Shown here: piece after piece, positions 19,436 through 28,164 of the stretch | Numbering within the stretch: position 1 is the stretch's first letter | Layout: every line of letters begins with the position of its first letter | Assembly (NCBI GenBank): GCA_945865625.1 | Contig: CAMBFD010000001.1 | Span: 1-34,558, forward strand | From: Chitinophaga pinensis | Lineage (GTDB): Bacteria > Bacteroidota > Bacteroidia > NS11-12g > UBA955 | DNA length: 34,558 nt | Direction: 5' to 3' | Position numbers and translations under genes: made by a program | Notes under the pieces: model-generated | The model's input: only the letters and a program-made list of their open reading frames with translations | Database searches by the model: none | What the model was told of the DNA's origin: nothing

Positions 19436-20935
19436 TTAATGTTTGAAGTGTCTAACACCAGTGAAAACCATTGAAATTGCGTTTTCGTTACAATAATCAA
19501 TGCTTAATTGGTCTTTAACGCTACCACCGGGTTGTACAACCGATCTAATTCCTGCTTTATCTGCAATTTCAACACAATCTGGGAAAGGGAAAAATGCATC
19601 GCTTGCCATCACTGCGCCTTCTAAATCGAATCTAAATCTGTTTGCTTTGTCGATGGCTTGTTGCAAGGCATCAACTCTACTTGTTTGACCGGTACCACTG
19701 GCCAATAACTGACCATCTTTAACCAAAACAATTGTATTACTTTTGGTTTGTTTTACGAGTTTCAATGCAAATTCTAAATCGTTTAGTTGAGAATCAGTTG
19801 GTTTTGTATTTGTAACCACTGTCATTTGAGCTTTTGTCTCAGTAATCGAATCGCGTTCCTGCACCAAATCGCCATTTAAAATTGTTCTCGTTAATGGATT
19901 TTTTAAGGTAATAGGATATTTGCTTTTTAAAATAATGCGATTTGTTTTTCCCGAAAGAATTTCTTTCGCTTTATCCGAATAATTTGGAGCAATAAGCACT
20001 TCAAAAAATAAATTATTAATTTCCAATGCCGTGGTTTCGTCAATTTCACTATTGCAAGCCAATATCCCACCAAAAGCACTCACAGGATCACATGCCAAAG
20101 CATTTGTCCAAGCCTCAAAAGTTGTTTTTCTTGTTGCAACACCACAAGCGTTGTTGTGTTTGATGATGACAAAAGTATTTCCTTCGTTATGGTTAAATTC
20201 ATTCAACAAGCAAATTGCGCTATCTACATCGAGTAAGTTGTTGTATGATAATTCTTTACCTTGTATTTTTTCGAAAATTGATCCAAGATTACCATTGAAA
20301 GTTGCCTTTTGATGTGGATTCTCGCCATATCTAAGAATATAAACTTTATCGCCATTAAACCAATTGGCAATTTGTGTATCGTATTGAGAAGTTATTTTGA
20401 ATGCATTTCCAGCCAATTGCTTGCGTTTTTCAAGAGATAAAATCCCGTTTCCACTTTCATAGGCATCCAAGAATGTTGTATAATCAGATTTATCGGCAAC
20501 GATACAAGTATGTGTATGGTTTTTAGCTGCCGCACGAATCAAAGAAACTCCACCAATATCAATTTTTTCGATAATATCATCATCTGAACCACCAGCGGCA
20601 ACTGTTTCAGCAAATGGATAAAGATCAACAATCACCAAATCATATAAAGGAATTTGATATTCCCCAATTTCTTGCATGTCGCTTTTGAGTTCTCTACGCG
20701 CTAAAATTCCACCAAAAACTTTTGGGTGTAAGGTTTTCACACGGCCACCTAAAATACTTGGGTAACCTGTGATATCTTCAACTGCAACACATGGAATACC
20801 CATGTTTTCAATAAATTTACGAGTTCCCCCTGTAGAATATAGGGTAACATTATTGTTGTGTAGGGCTTTAATAATGGGTTCTAGACCATCTTTATAAAAA
20901 ACGGAAATGAGGGCGGATTGAATTTTTGAATTCAC
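19436..20935 (-). CDS. purH: bifunctional AICAR formyltransferase / IMP cyclohydrolase
   Basis: GTG start; STGGTRKFIENMGIP, YPSILGGRVKTLHPKVFGGIL, IDIGGVSLIRAAAKN, KHNNACGVA, SDAFFPFPDCVEIADKAGIRSVVQPGGSVKD. Confidence 0.96.
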   Translation of the reverse strand: MNSKIQSALISVFYKDGLEPIIKALHNNNVTLYSTGGTRKFIENMGIPCVAVEDITGYPSILGGRVKTLHPKVFGGILARRELKSDMQEIGEYQIPLYDLVIVDLYPFAETVAAGGSDDDIIEKIDIGGVSLIRAAAKNHTHTCIVADKSDYTTFLDAYESGNGILSLEKRKQLAGNAFKITSQYDTQIANWFNGDKVYILRYGENPHQKATFNGNLGSIFEKIQGKELSYNNLLDVDSAICLLNEFNHNEGNTFVIIKHNNACGVATRKTTFEAWTNALACDPVSAFGGILACNSEIDETTALEINNLFFEVLIAPNYSDKAKEILSGKTNRIILKSKYPITLKNPLTRTILNGDLVQERDSITETKAQMTVVTNTKPTDSQLNDLEFALKLVKQTKSNTIVLVKDGQLLASGTGQTSRVDALQQAIDKANRFRFDLEGAVMASDAFFPFPDCVEIADKAGIRSVVQPGGSVKDQLSIDYCNENAISMVFTGVRHFKH

Positions 20936-20939
20936 ACTA

Positions 20940-20947
20940 CAAATTTA
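20940..20947 (-). promoter_or_regulatory. Bacteroidota -7 element TAAATTTG (minus strand), 4 nt before purH GTG
   Basis: Minus strand reads TAAATTTG-tagt-GTG. Confidence 0.5.
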
Positions 20948-20979
20948 AGCATGAAATCAGGCGATGTCGAAAAAGGTTT

Positions 20980-21177
20980 TTACAACTTTTGCACAAATTC
21001 TCTCGAAATATTTGTATTCCCGGCTTGGTGTTTTGGTTGATATGGACAGTGTCTGCAGCCATTTCCGCAACAATATCCTCTTTGTAACAAGAATTTTTCT
21101 GTAAACACACAAAAACCGTTTTCAAAGTAGTACGCTTTGTCAACGGTTTCTGTTTTTTTATTGTGATCTTCCGACAT
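20980..21177 (-). CDS. DUF5522 family small Cys-rich protein
   Basis: 65 aa MSEDHNKKTETVDKAYYFENGFCVFTEKFLLQRGYCCGNGCRHCPYQPKHQ...; RGYCCGNGCRHCPY is the DUF5522 signature. Confidence 0.85.
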   Translation of the reverse strand: MSEDHNKKTETVDKAYYFENGFCVFTEKFLLQRGYCCGNGCRHCPYQPKHQAGNTNISREFVQKL

Positions 21178-21178
21178 A

Positions 21179-24100
21179 TTACTCTTTGCCGTGGCAGGAT
21201 TTGAATTTCTTACCTGAACCGCAAGGACAAGGATCATTACGGCCAATTTTTAGTTCGTGTTTGATTGGATTTTGAGGGACTTTAGGCGCCGAAGACTCAA
21301 TTGCCGATTGGTTTTCATGAACACCAGATCGGATTTCTTCTTTGCTTGCCACAACCTTTGGATCAACTTTACGCATAGGTTTGCGCGCTTCTTCAACTGG
21401 GTTTTCTTCTAAAATACGCGTTCTAAATAGTAGTCCAAGTACTTTGTGGTTAATTCGTTGTAACATTTGCCCAAACAATTCAAAACTTTCAATTTTATAA
21501 ATCAACAAAGGATCTTTTTGCTCATATTGAGCATTGTAAGTGCTTTGTTTCAATTCATCCAATTCTCTTAAATGTTCTTTCCACTCATCGTCGATGGTTT
21601 GAAGGGTTGTCGATTTTTCAAAATCTTGTGCCAAAGAGCGACAATGAGAATCCAACGCTTTTTGCATAGAAACTGTTAATTGGAAACTATGAGTTCCATC
21701 GGTCATTGGAACAATAACATTTTCAATTTTTTCTCCTTGTTCTTGACGAATGTGTTGGAACACAGGGTAAGCTTGGTCTGCAATTTTATCTAGTTTACCA
21801 ATGTATTTATTCGTAAGTGCAATGAACAACATTTCTGTTAATTCTTCTGCTTTTTTAGTGTCGTAAGTTGCTTCATCAAAAGGAACACCCATTGCTAGCG
21901 TACGAATCACTTCAAGTTCGAGTTCTTCATAGTTGCTACCTTCTTTATGGTTGTTTACCGTATCATTACACCAATTGTATAACATATTGCGTAAATCGAT
22001 GCTTAATTTATCGCCAAACAATGCATTTTTTCTCATACGGTAGATGTTTGAACGTTGTTTGTTCATCACATCATCGTATTCAAGCAATCTCTTACGGATA
22101 CCAAAATTGTTTTGCTCCATTCTTTTTTGGTTTCTTTCGATGGTTTTGGTCATCCAACTATGTTCAATGACATCGCCTTCTTTATAACCAATTTTATCCA
22201 TCAAATTTGAAACGCGCTCAGCGCCGAAAATTCGCATTAAATCATCTTCCAAGCTTACAAAAAATCGAGAGCTTCCAGGATCGCCTTGACGACCCGCACG
22301 ACCTCTTAACTGGCGGTCTACCCGTCGGCTGTCGTGGCGTTCTGTACCAATAATCGCCAAACCACCAAAAGATTTTACTTCATCTGAAATTTTAATATCG
22401 GTACCCCTACCAGCCATGTTAGTTGCAATTGTAACTGCAGATGGGTAACCAGCTTCAGCAACAATTTCAGCTTCTTTTTGGTGTTGTTTTGCATTTAATA
22501 CGTTGTGTTTAATGCCACGTAATTTTAACATGCGCGACAATAATTCACTCACTTCTACCGATGTTGTTCCTACCAAAACTGGGCGTTTAGCTTCGCTCAA
22601 TGCAACAATTTCATCAATGACTGCATTGTATTTTTCACGCTTAGTTTTGTAAACTAAATCTTCATAATCCTTACGAATTACAGGCCTGTTTGTAGGAATA
22701 ACTTTGACACCTAACTTATAAATATCCCATAGTTCTTGTGCTTCCGTTTCGGCAGTACCTGTCATACCAGCAAGCTTGTGGTACATTCTAAAATAGTTTT
22801 GAAGGGTAATGGTTGCATATGTTTGTGTTGCTGCTTCAACCCTTACATTTTCTTTTGCTTCAATTGCTTGGTGCAAACCATCTGAATATCTTCGACCTTC
22901 CATGATACGACCAGTTTGTTCGTCAACAATTTTTACTTTTCCTTCTTGAATGATGTATTCGATATCAATTTCAAATAGGGTATAAGCTTTTAAAAGTTGT
23001 TGAACAGAATGAATTCGTTCACTTTTCTCCGCAAATTCTTGCATGAGTTTATCTTTCAATGCAATTTTTTCTTCATCAGAATGATTGCTTTTTTCAATTT
23101 CAACAATTTCAAGTCCAACGTCAGGAAGAACAAAGAAATTTTGATCTTCGGCATTCCCGGTGATTAACTCAATTCCCTTTTCTGTTAAGTCAACAGAGTT
23201 GGTTTTTTCGTCAATTGTAAAGAAAAGCGCTGAATCCGCTTTTGGCATTTCTTTTTGTTGATCTGCCAAATAATGGTTTTCAGTTTTTGTTAATATATTG
23301 CGAATACCTGCTTCCCCTAAGAATTTAATGATTGCTTTGTTTTTAGGCAAACCTCTGTGAGCGCGCAACAATGCCAATCCACCTTCTCCTTCATTATGGC
23401 CATTTTTGCCTTCGGTAATGAGTTTTTTTGCATCAGTTAATGCGGTATTGATATATCTTTTTTGAGCTTCAACCAAAGATTGAATGCGCGGCTTTAAGGC
23501 TTCAAATTCTTGTATATCGCCTTTTGGTGTTGGTCCGCTAATAATTAAAGGCGTTCTAGCGTCGTCAATTAAAACACTATCAACTTCATCAATCATTGCG
23601 AAATGATGTTTACCTTGAACCAATTCATCGGTTTCGTGTGCCATATTGTCACGTAAATAATCGAAACCAAATTCATTGTTCGTTCCGTATGTAATGTCGG
23701 CACGATAAGCTTGACGGCGTTCTTCGCTATTTGGGCTATGATATTCTAAGCAATCAACAGATAAACCTAAGAAATTAAACAAAGGGCCATTCCATTCACA
23801 GTCACGACGAGCCAAATAGTCGTTTACCGTAACCATGTGAACACCACGTCCACCCAGTGCATTTAAATAAACTGGCAAAGTACTTACGAGCGTTTTACCT
23901 TCACCAGTACCCATTTCTGCAATGTTGCCCATGTGAAGGGCAATACCACCAATGAGCTGAACATCGTAATGAACCATGTTCCATTTGATTTTACCACCTG
24001 CGGCCAACCATTCGTTTGAATAGAATGCTTTGCTTCCTTCGATTCTAATGTTGCTATGTTTCACAGCAAGATCTTTATCGAGTTCAGTGGCGGTAGATTC

Positions 24101-24499
24101 AAGCTCGCTATTTTCACTTAATCTTTTTGCCGCTTCTTTCACAACAGCAAAAGCTTCTGGTAAAATTTCTTTTAGAATTTCTTCCAATTTCTCGTCTCTC
24201 GATTTCTCTAAATCGGTTATTTGTTGGAAAACTTCCTCCTTTTCATCGATTTGCTCAGAAGTAAAAGCCAATATTTTAGCATTTGCTTCTTTTAAATCTT
24301 CGTCGATGTCTTTTAAGTATTCACCAATTCTATTTTTGAACTCTGCGGTTTTATTTCGCAATTCATCGGTAGAGATGGTTTGATATGACTCGAAGTGCTC
24401 ATTGATTTGTACAACCAACGGCATTATTTCTTTCATGGCTTTTTCAGCGGCATTGCCCCCGAAAATTTTTGCAATATTGTTTATGATATTCCCGAACAT
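21179..24499 (-). CDS. secA: preprotein translocase ATPase SecA
   Basis: 1106 aa; EMGTGEGKTLVSTLPVYLNAL, VNDYLARRD, MIDEVDSVLIDDARTPLIISG, ATNMAGRGTDI, QLRGRAGRQGDPGSS; C-terminal SEC-C zinc motif NDPCPCGSGKKFKSCHG. Confidence 0.98.
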   Translation of the reverse strand: MFGNIINNIAKIFGGNAAEKAMKEIMPLVVQINEHFESYQTISTDELRNKTAEFKNRIGEYLKDIDEDLKEANAKILAFTSEQIDEKEEVFQQITDLEKSRDEKLEEILKEILPEAFAVVKEAAKRLSENSELESTATELDKDLAVKHSNIRIEGSKAFYSNEWLAAGGKIKWNMVHYDVQLIGGIALHMGNIAEMGTGEGKTLVSTLPVYLNALGGRGVHMVTVNDYLARRDCEWNGPLFNFLGLSVDCLEYHSPNSEERRQAYRADITYGTNNEFGFDYLRDNMAHETDELVQGKHHFAMIDEVDSVLIDDARTPLIISGPTPKGDIQEFEALKPRIQSLVEAQKRYINTALTDAKKLITEGKNGHNEGEGGLALLRAHRGLPKNKAIIKFLGEAGIRNILTKTENHYLADQQKEMPKADSALFFTIDEKTNSVDLTEKGIELITGNAEDQNFFVLPDVGLEIVEIEKSNHSDEEKIALKDKLMQEFAEKSERIHSVQQLLKAYTLFEIDIEYIIQEGKVKIVDEQTGRIMEGRRYSDGLHQAIEAKENVRVEAATQTYATITLQNYFRMYHKLAGMTGTAETEAQELWDIYKLGVKVIPTNRPVIRKDYEDLVYKTKREKYNAVIDEIVALSEAKRPVLVGTTSVEVSELLSRMLKLRGIKHNVLNAKQHQKEAEIVAEAGYPSAVTIATNMAGRGTDIKISDEVKSFGGLAIIGTERHDSRRVDRQLRGRAGRQGDPGSSRFFVSLEDDLMRIFGAERVSNLMDKIGYKEGDVIEHSWMTKTIERNQKRMEQNNFGIRKRLLEYDDVMNKQRSNIYRMRKNALFGDKLSIDLRNMLYNWCNDTVNNHKEGSNYEELELEVIRTLAMGVPFDEATYDTKKAEELTEMLFIALTNKYIGKLDKIADQAYPVFQHIRQEQGEKIENVIVPMTDGTHSFQLTVSMQKALDSHCRSLAQDFEKSTTLQTIDDEWKEHLRELDELKQSTYNAQYEQKDPLLIYKIESFELFGQMLQRINHKVLGLLFRTRILEENPVEEARKPMRKVDPKVVASKEEIRSGVHENQSAIESSAPKVPQNPIKHELKIGRNDPCPCGSGKKFKSCHGKE

Positions 24500-24511
24500 A
24501 GGTTTAAGCTG

Positions 24512-24519
24512 CGAAGTTA
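24512..24519 (-). promoter_or_regulatory. variant -7 element TAACTTCG upstream of secA (minus strand)
   Basis: One mismatch to TAnnTTTG, 12 nt before the secA start. Confidence 0.35.
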
Positions 24520-24686
24520 ATGTATTATTCCGTTTGCGAAAAGTCTGCCAAACGAGAATTACTGACTATTTGTCGCACATTTGTTCACACTTTAATTCAT
24601 TTTCGATATAAAATGTATATTTTTCACTTTTTTGTTTAATTTTAAAACCCTTTTTTGACAAGTTTGTTTATTTATTTCTATAGGAT

Positions 24687-27110
24687 ATGCTAAAAACAAT
24701 TAAACTTTTTTTCGCGGTTTTCGCATTTTTACTTTTGATGGATGCAAGTGCGCAAGGAATTACAATTAAAGGTAGGGTGGTAGATGCTTCAAATAACAAT
24801 CCTATTAAAGGGGTTTTGTTAAAAATTATCAATTCTAAAGTTGAAACAAAATCAAATGAAAATGGCGAATTTGAATTAGCCAATTTGGAGCCAGGCTTTT
24901 ATACTGTTCAAGCAGAACTTGAAGGTTACAAAAGTTCAAGCAGTTACGAACAATTGTTTACATTCGATAAACAAAACGCGGTAACAATTGAAATGGAATC
25001 TGAAATTACGGGGGTTGGACAAGTGGATATCCGCAAATCGTCCCTCCAAAAAAGATCTGCTGAAAGCCCGGTTTCTTCGCAAGAATTATCGATTCGTGAG
25101 ATTGAAAAAAATCCAGGGGGAAACCGCGATATCTCTAAAATCATTCAATCGTTGCCTGGTGTAATTACCATACCTGGATTTAGAAACGACATTGTCATCA
25201 GAGGAGGTTCTCCTGCTGAAAACAAATTTTACTTAGACGGAATAGAAATTCCAATTATAAATCACTTTCAAACCCAGGGCAGTACTGGTGGTCCTATCGG
25301 ATTGTTAAACGTTAATTTCATTAAAAATGTGAATTTTTATACAGGTGCGTTTCCAGTTAATTATGCAAATGGATTGAGTGCTGTGATGGATTTTCAACAA
25401 ATAGATGGAAATTTACAAAAAGGGAAATATCGTTTTACCGTGGGTAGCAGTGACGTTGGTTTTACAGCGGATGGACCTATTGGGAAGAGTAAGAAAATAA
25501 GTTATATTTTTTCTGCGCGTCAAAGTTATTTGCAAGGAGTGTTTTCACTTTTGGGACTACCATTTTTACCGAATTTTATAGATTATCAAGGAAAGGTGAA
25601 AATTCAATTGAAAGGAAGAGACAATTTAACATTTGTGACTGTTGGTGCGGTCGATTTTTTCAAACTCAATGTTGGTGTGAATGAGGGAATCACAGACACC
25701 AATAAATTAAAATCCAATAAATACATTTTAGGGTATTTGCCAAGTTATAGCCAGTGGAATTATACCTTTGGCGCAATTTATTCGCACTTCGGAAAAACAA
25801 CAAAAACACAGGTGTTTTTAAGTCGAAATATGCTCAATAATGAAACATACAAATACAAAGACAACGATCAAACAATTGCATCGAATCTAAATTTGAAGTT
25901 TATTTCCCGTGAAGCTGAAAATAAACTCAGGGTTGAGCATTCAGGTAAATTAAACACTTGGAATTGGATGGTAGGTTCTGGTTTGGAATATGTTAAATAT
26001 TCTGTGAATTCTTATAGCAAAGTTGTAAAACCGTACCTTACAAATCCTTTGGAATTTAAATTCCAGAGTTTAATGGAAACATTCAAATACAATGCATTTG
26101 GAAGAATTTCTGGAATCGTAGGAAAAGGAACTCTGGTGTCGTTGGCAACGCGTTTCGACGGATCATCGTATGGTGTAAATACTCAGAATTTATTTTTACA
26201 ACCCACTATTTCGGCCTCGGTTTCTGTTCCTTTAAAAGACAAACTTTATTTTAATGCCAATGTGGGTCAATTTTTCCAATTGCCGGCGTACACGGTTTTA
26301 GGATACAAAGATTCTAACGGAAATTTTGAAAATAAGAATAGGGTAAAATACATTCGAAATAGAATGATTTCAGCAGGTTTCCAATATAACCAAGGGCAGG
26401 AAACGAAAATTACTTTGGAAGGGTTTTACAAAGTTTACGACAACTACCCGATGGCTTTGAATGACAGTATAAGTTTAGGTAATTTAGGAGCTGATTTTGC
26501 AGTTGTAGGCAATGAACCTGTTGCATCTATTTCAACTGGTTTGGCCTATGGCGCCGAGTTTTTAGTCCAGCGGAGATCTAGAAATGGACTTTATGGAATA
26601 TTAAGTTACACTTTGGCATGGAGTCAGTTTGCCGACAAAAACAACGAATTGGTTGCAAGTGCCTGGGATAGCCGCCATACTTTAAGTATTGTGGTAGGTA
26701 AAAAATTGAAGAAAAACTGGGAAATTGGAGGTAAATGGCGTTTTGTAACAGGCCGTCCTTACACTCCGAATAATGAAAATTTGTCAATGAATGTTGCCAA
26801 TTGGAATGTAAAAGGGATCGCAATTCAAGATTATAATTCATTGAATTCAAATAGATTGGGTAATTTCAATCAGTTCGATATACGGGTTGATAAAGTTTGG
26901 TACAAGAAAAAGTGGTCGTTGAATTTATATTTAGACATTCAAAACTTCTTTGGATACAAATATTTAGGCCCTGCAACATTAATTGCCCGCCAAGACAAGC
27001 AAGGCAATTTACTTAAGGATCCAAACAATCAAAGTCAATATTTGAAAGATTATTTGCCCAATGAATCTGGAAATGTGTTGCCAACAATAGGGATTATCTT
27101 AGATTTTTAA
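24687..27110 (+). CDS. TonB-dependent receptor with N-terminal carboxypeptidase-regulatory-like domain
   Basis: 807 aa; signal peptide; ITIKGRVVDASNNNPIKGVLLKIINSKVETKSNENGEFELANLEPGFYTV; plug IQSLPGVITIPGFRNDIVIRGGSPAENKFYLDGIEIP; beta-rich C-terminus. Confidence 0.92.
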   Translation: MLKTIKLFFAVFAFLLLMDASAQGITIKGRVVDASNNNPIKGVLLKIINSKVETKSNENGEFELANLEPGFYTVQAELEGYKSSSSYEQLFTFDKQNAVTIEMESEITGVGQVDIRKSSLQKRSAESPVSSQELSIREIEKNPGGNRDISKIIQSLPGVITIPGFRNDIVIRGGSPAENKFYLDGIEIPIINHFQTQGSTGGPIGLLNVNFIKNVNFYTGAFPVNYANGLSAVMDFQQIDGNLQKGKYRFTVGSSDVGFTADGPIGKSKKISYIFSARQSYLQGVFSLLGLPFLPNFIDYQGKVKIQLKGRDNLTFVTVGAVDFFKLNVGVNEGITDTNKLKSNKYILGYLPSYSQWNYTFGAIYSHFGKTTKTQVFLSRNMLNNETYKYKDNDQTIASNLNLKFISREAENKLRVEHSGKLNTWNWMVGSGLEYVKYSVNSYSKVVKPYLTNPLEFKFQSLMETFKYNAFGRISGIVGKGTLVSLATRFDGSSYGVNTQNLFLQPTISASVSVPLKDKLYFNANVGQFFQLPAYTVLGYKDSNGNFENKNRVKYIRNRMISAGFQYNQGQETKITLEGFYKVYDNYPMALNDSISLGNLGADFAVVGNEPVASISTGLAYGAEFLVQRRSRNGLYGILSYTLAWSQFADKNNELVASAWDSRHTLSIVVGKKLKKNWEIGGKWRFVTGRPYTPNNENLSMNVANWNVKGIAIQDYNSLNSNRLGNFNQFDIRVDKVWYKKKWSLNLYLDIQNFFGYKYLGPATLIARQDKQGNLLKDPNNQSQYLKDYLPNESGNVLPTIGIILDF

Positions 27111-27130
27111 ACTTCAAGAAAAGAATTTAT

Positions 27131-27174
27131 CAAACATAAAAAAAGCGGTCAAGACCGCTTTTTTTATGTTTGAT
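27131..27174. terminator. 44-bp perfect inverted repeat, bidirectional intrinsic terminator
   Basis: TCAAACATAAAAAAAGCGGTC-AA-GACCGCTTTTTTTATGTTTGA: 21-nt arms fully complementary, T7 on both strands. Confidence 0.92.
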
Positions 27175-27185
27175 ATAAAGATTGA

Positions 27186-28055
27186 TTAATAATCGTAAGT
27201 AAATGCTGTTTCACGTGGGTGAATGCACATAATTGCAACATTGTTAGCTCTATTTACCAATTGTTGGGTTAAAGTTCCAATAATAATCTCTGAAATGCCT
27301 TTTTCGGTATGTGTCATAGCCAAAATTAAATCAGCATTTACAATATTTGCGTAGTTATGAATTTCGGTTGCAAAGTTGTCTAATACTCCGTCTTTAAATT
27401 CATAAATTTGATATTTTACATTTTTTGACTTAAAGTCAAATTCAACTTGAGCAATATTGTTTTGAATTTTACGATCTAGATATTCGTCGTTTGATTTAGA
27501 ATAAACCACGTGGATTTCAGAATCGAATTTTTTTGCTAAATGAATAGCCCAATCTACTTTTTGACGCGTTTCAATCGTTAAGTCAATTGGCATTACGATT
27601 TTTTGATATCCTTTTTCCGATATGTTAGAGTTTTTAATAACCACTACCGGTACTTCGGCATATTGTATTGTGCGTGAAGCATTAGAACCAACAATTTGCT
27701 CTAATCCACTTGCACCATGGCTACCCATTATAATTGAATCAAAATGTTCATCGTTGGCAATTTCTGAAATTGCTTTGTAAACTTTTCCTTTACCAATTCT
27801 TGTTGAAACTTTAATGCCAGTTTTTTTTGTGATTTCATCTGCTTTTAATTGCAATTTTGTGGCAATTGCATCTTTCATAATTTCAGACTGCGAACCAGAA
27901 AACAAACCACCCAAAATTCCTTCTTCCAAAATGAAAAGTAAGGTAATTTCGTTTTTGTAAGCTTGAGCTACATTAATTGCATGATTCAATGCACATTCTG
28001 CAACATCAGAAAAATCGGTAGGGACTAAAATGTTATTATTTGTTTCTCTTTTCAT
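27186..28055 (-). CDS. universal stress protein, two tandem Usp domains
   Basis: ILVPTDFSDVAECALNHAINVA, IIMGSHGASGLEQIVGSNASRTIQYAEVPVVVI; second domain KIVMPIDLTIETRQKVDWAIHLA. Confidence 0.93.
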   Translation of the reverse strand: MKRETNNNILVPTDFSDVAECALNHAINVAQAYKNEITLLFILEEGILGGLFSGSQSEIMKDAIATKLQLKADEITKKTGIKVSTRIGKGKVYKAISEIANDEHFDSIIMGSHGASGLEQIVGSNASRTIQYAEVPVVVIKNSNISEKGYQKIVMPIDLTIETRQKVDWAIHLAKKFDSEIHVVYSKSNDEYLDRKIQNNIAQVEFDFKSKNVKYQIYEFKDGVLDNFATEIHNYANIVNADLILAMTHTEKGISEIIIGTLTQQLVNRANNVAIMCIHPRETAFTYDY

Positions 28056-28071
28056 GACATTTAATTTAATT

Positions 28072-28079
28072 CAAAGGTA
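28072..28079 (-). promoter_or_regulatory. Bacteroidota -7 element TACCTTTG upstream of the USP gene
   Basis: Exact TAnnTTTG on the minus strand, 16 nt before ATG. Confidence 0.55.
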
Positions 28080-28124
28080 AGATGTTATTTAGACAAATAA
28101 AATGATGTTTGTCATAAAATAAGC

Positions 28125-28149
28125 AAGCCCCATCGAAATGGGGCTTTTT
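28125..28149. terminator. hairpin AAGCCCCAT-CGAA-ATGGGGCTTTTT
   Basis: 9-bp perfect stem with 4-nt loop; the T5 tail is on the plus strand, although both neighbouring genes are on the minus strand. Confidence 0.6.
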
Positions 28150-28164
28150 AAAAGTAAGTTTAAA

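Noticed and set aside
24030-24383. 117-aa plus-strand Ser/Phe-rich ORF opposite secA
   Set aside because: Ser/Phe-rich composition is typical of the antisense of Glu/Lys-rich helices; the sense frame is clearly SecA.
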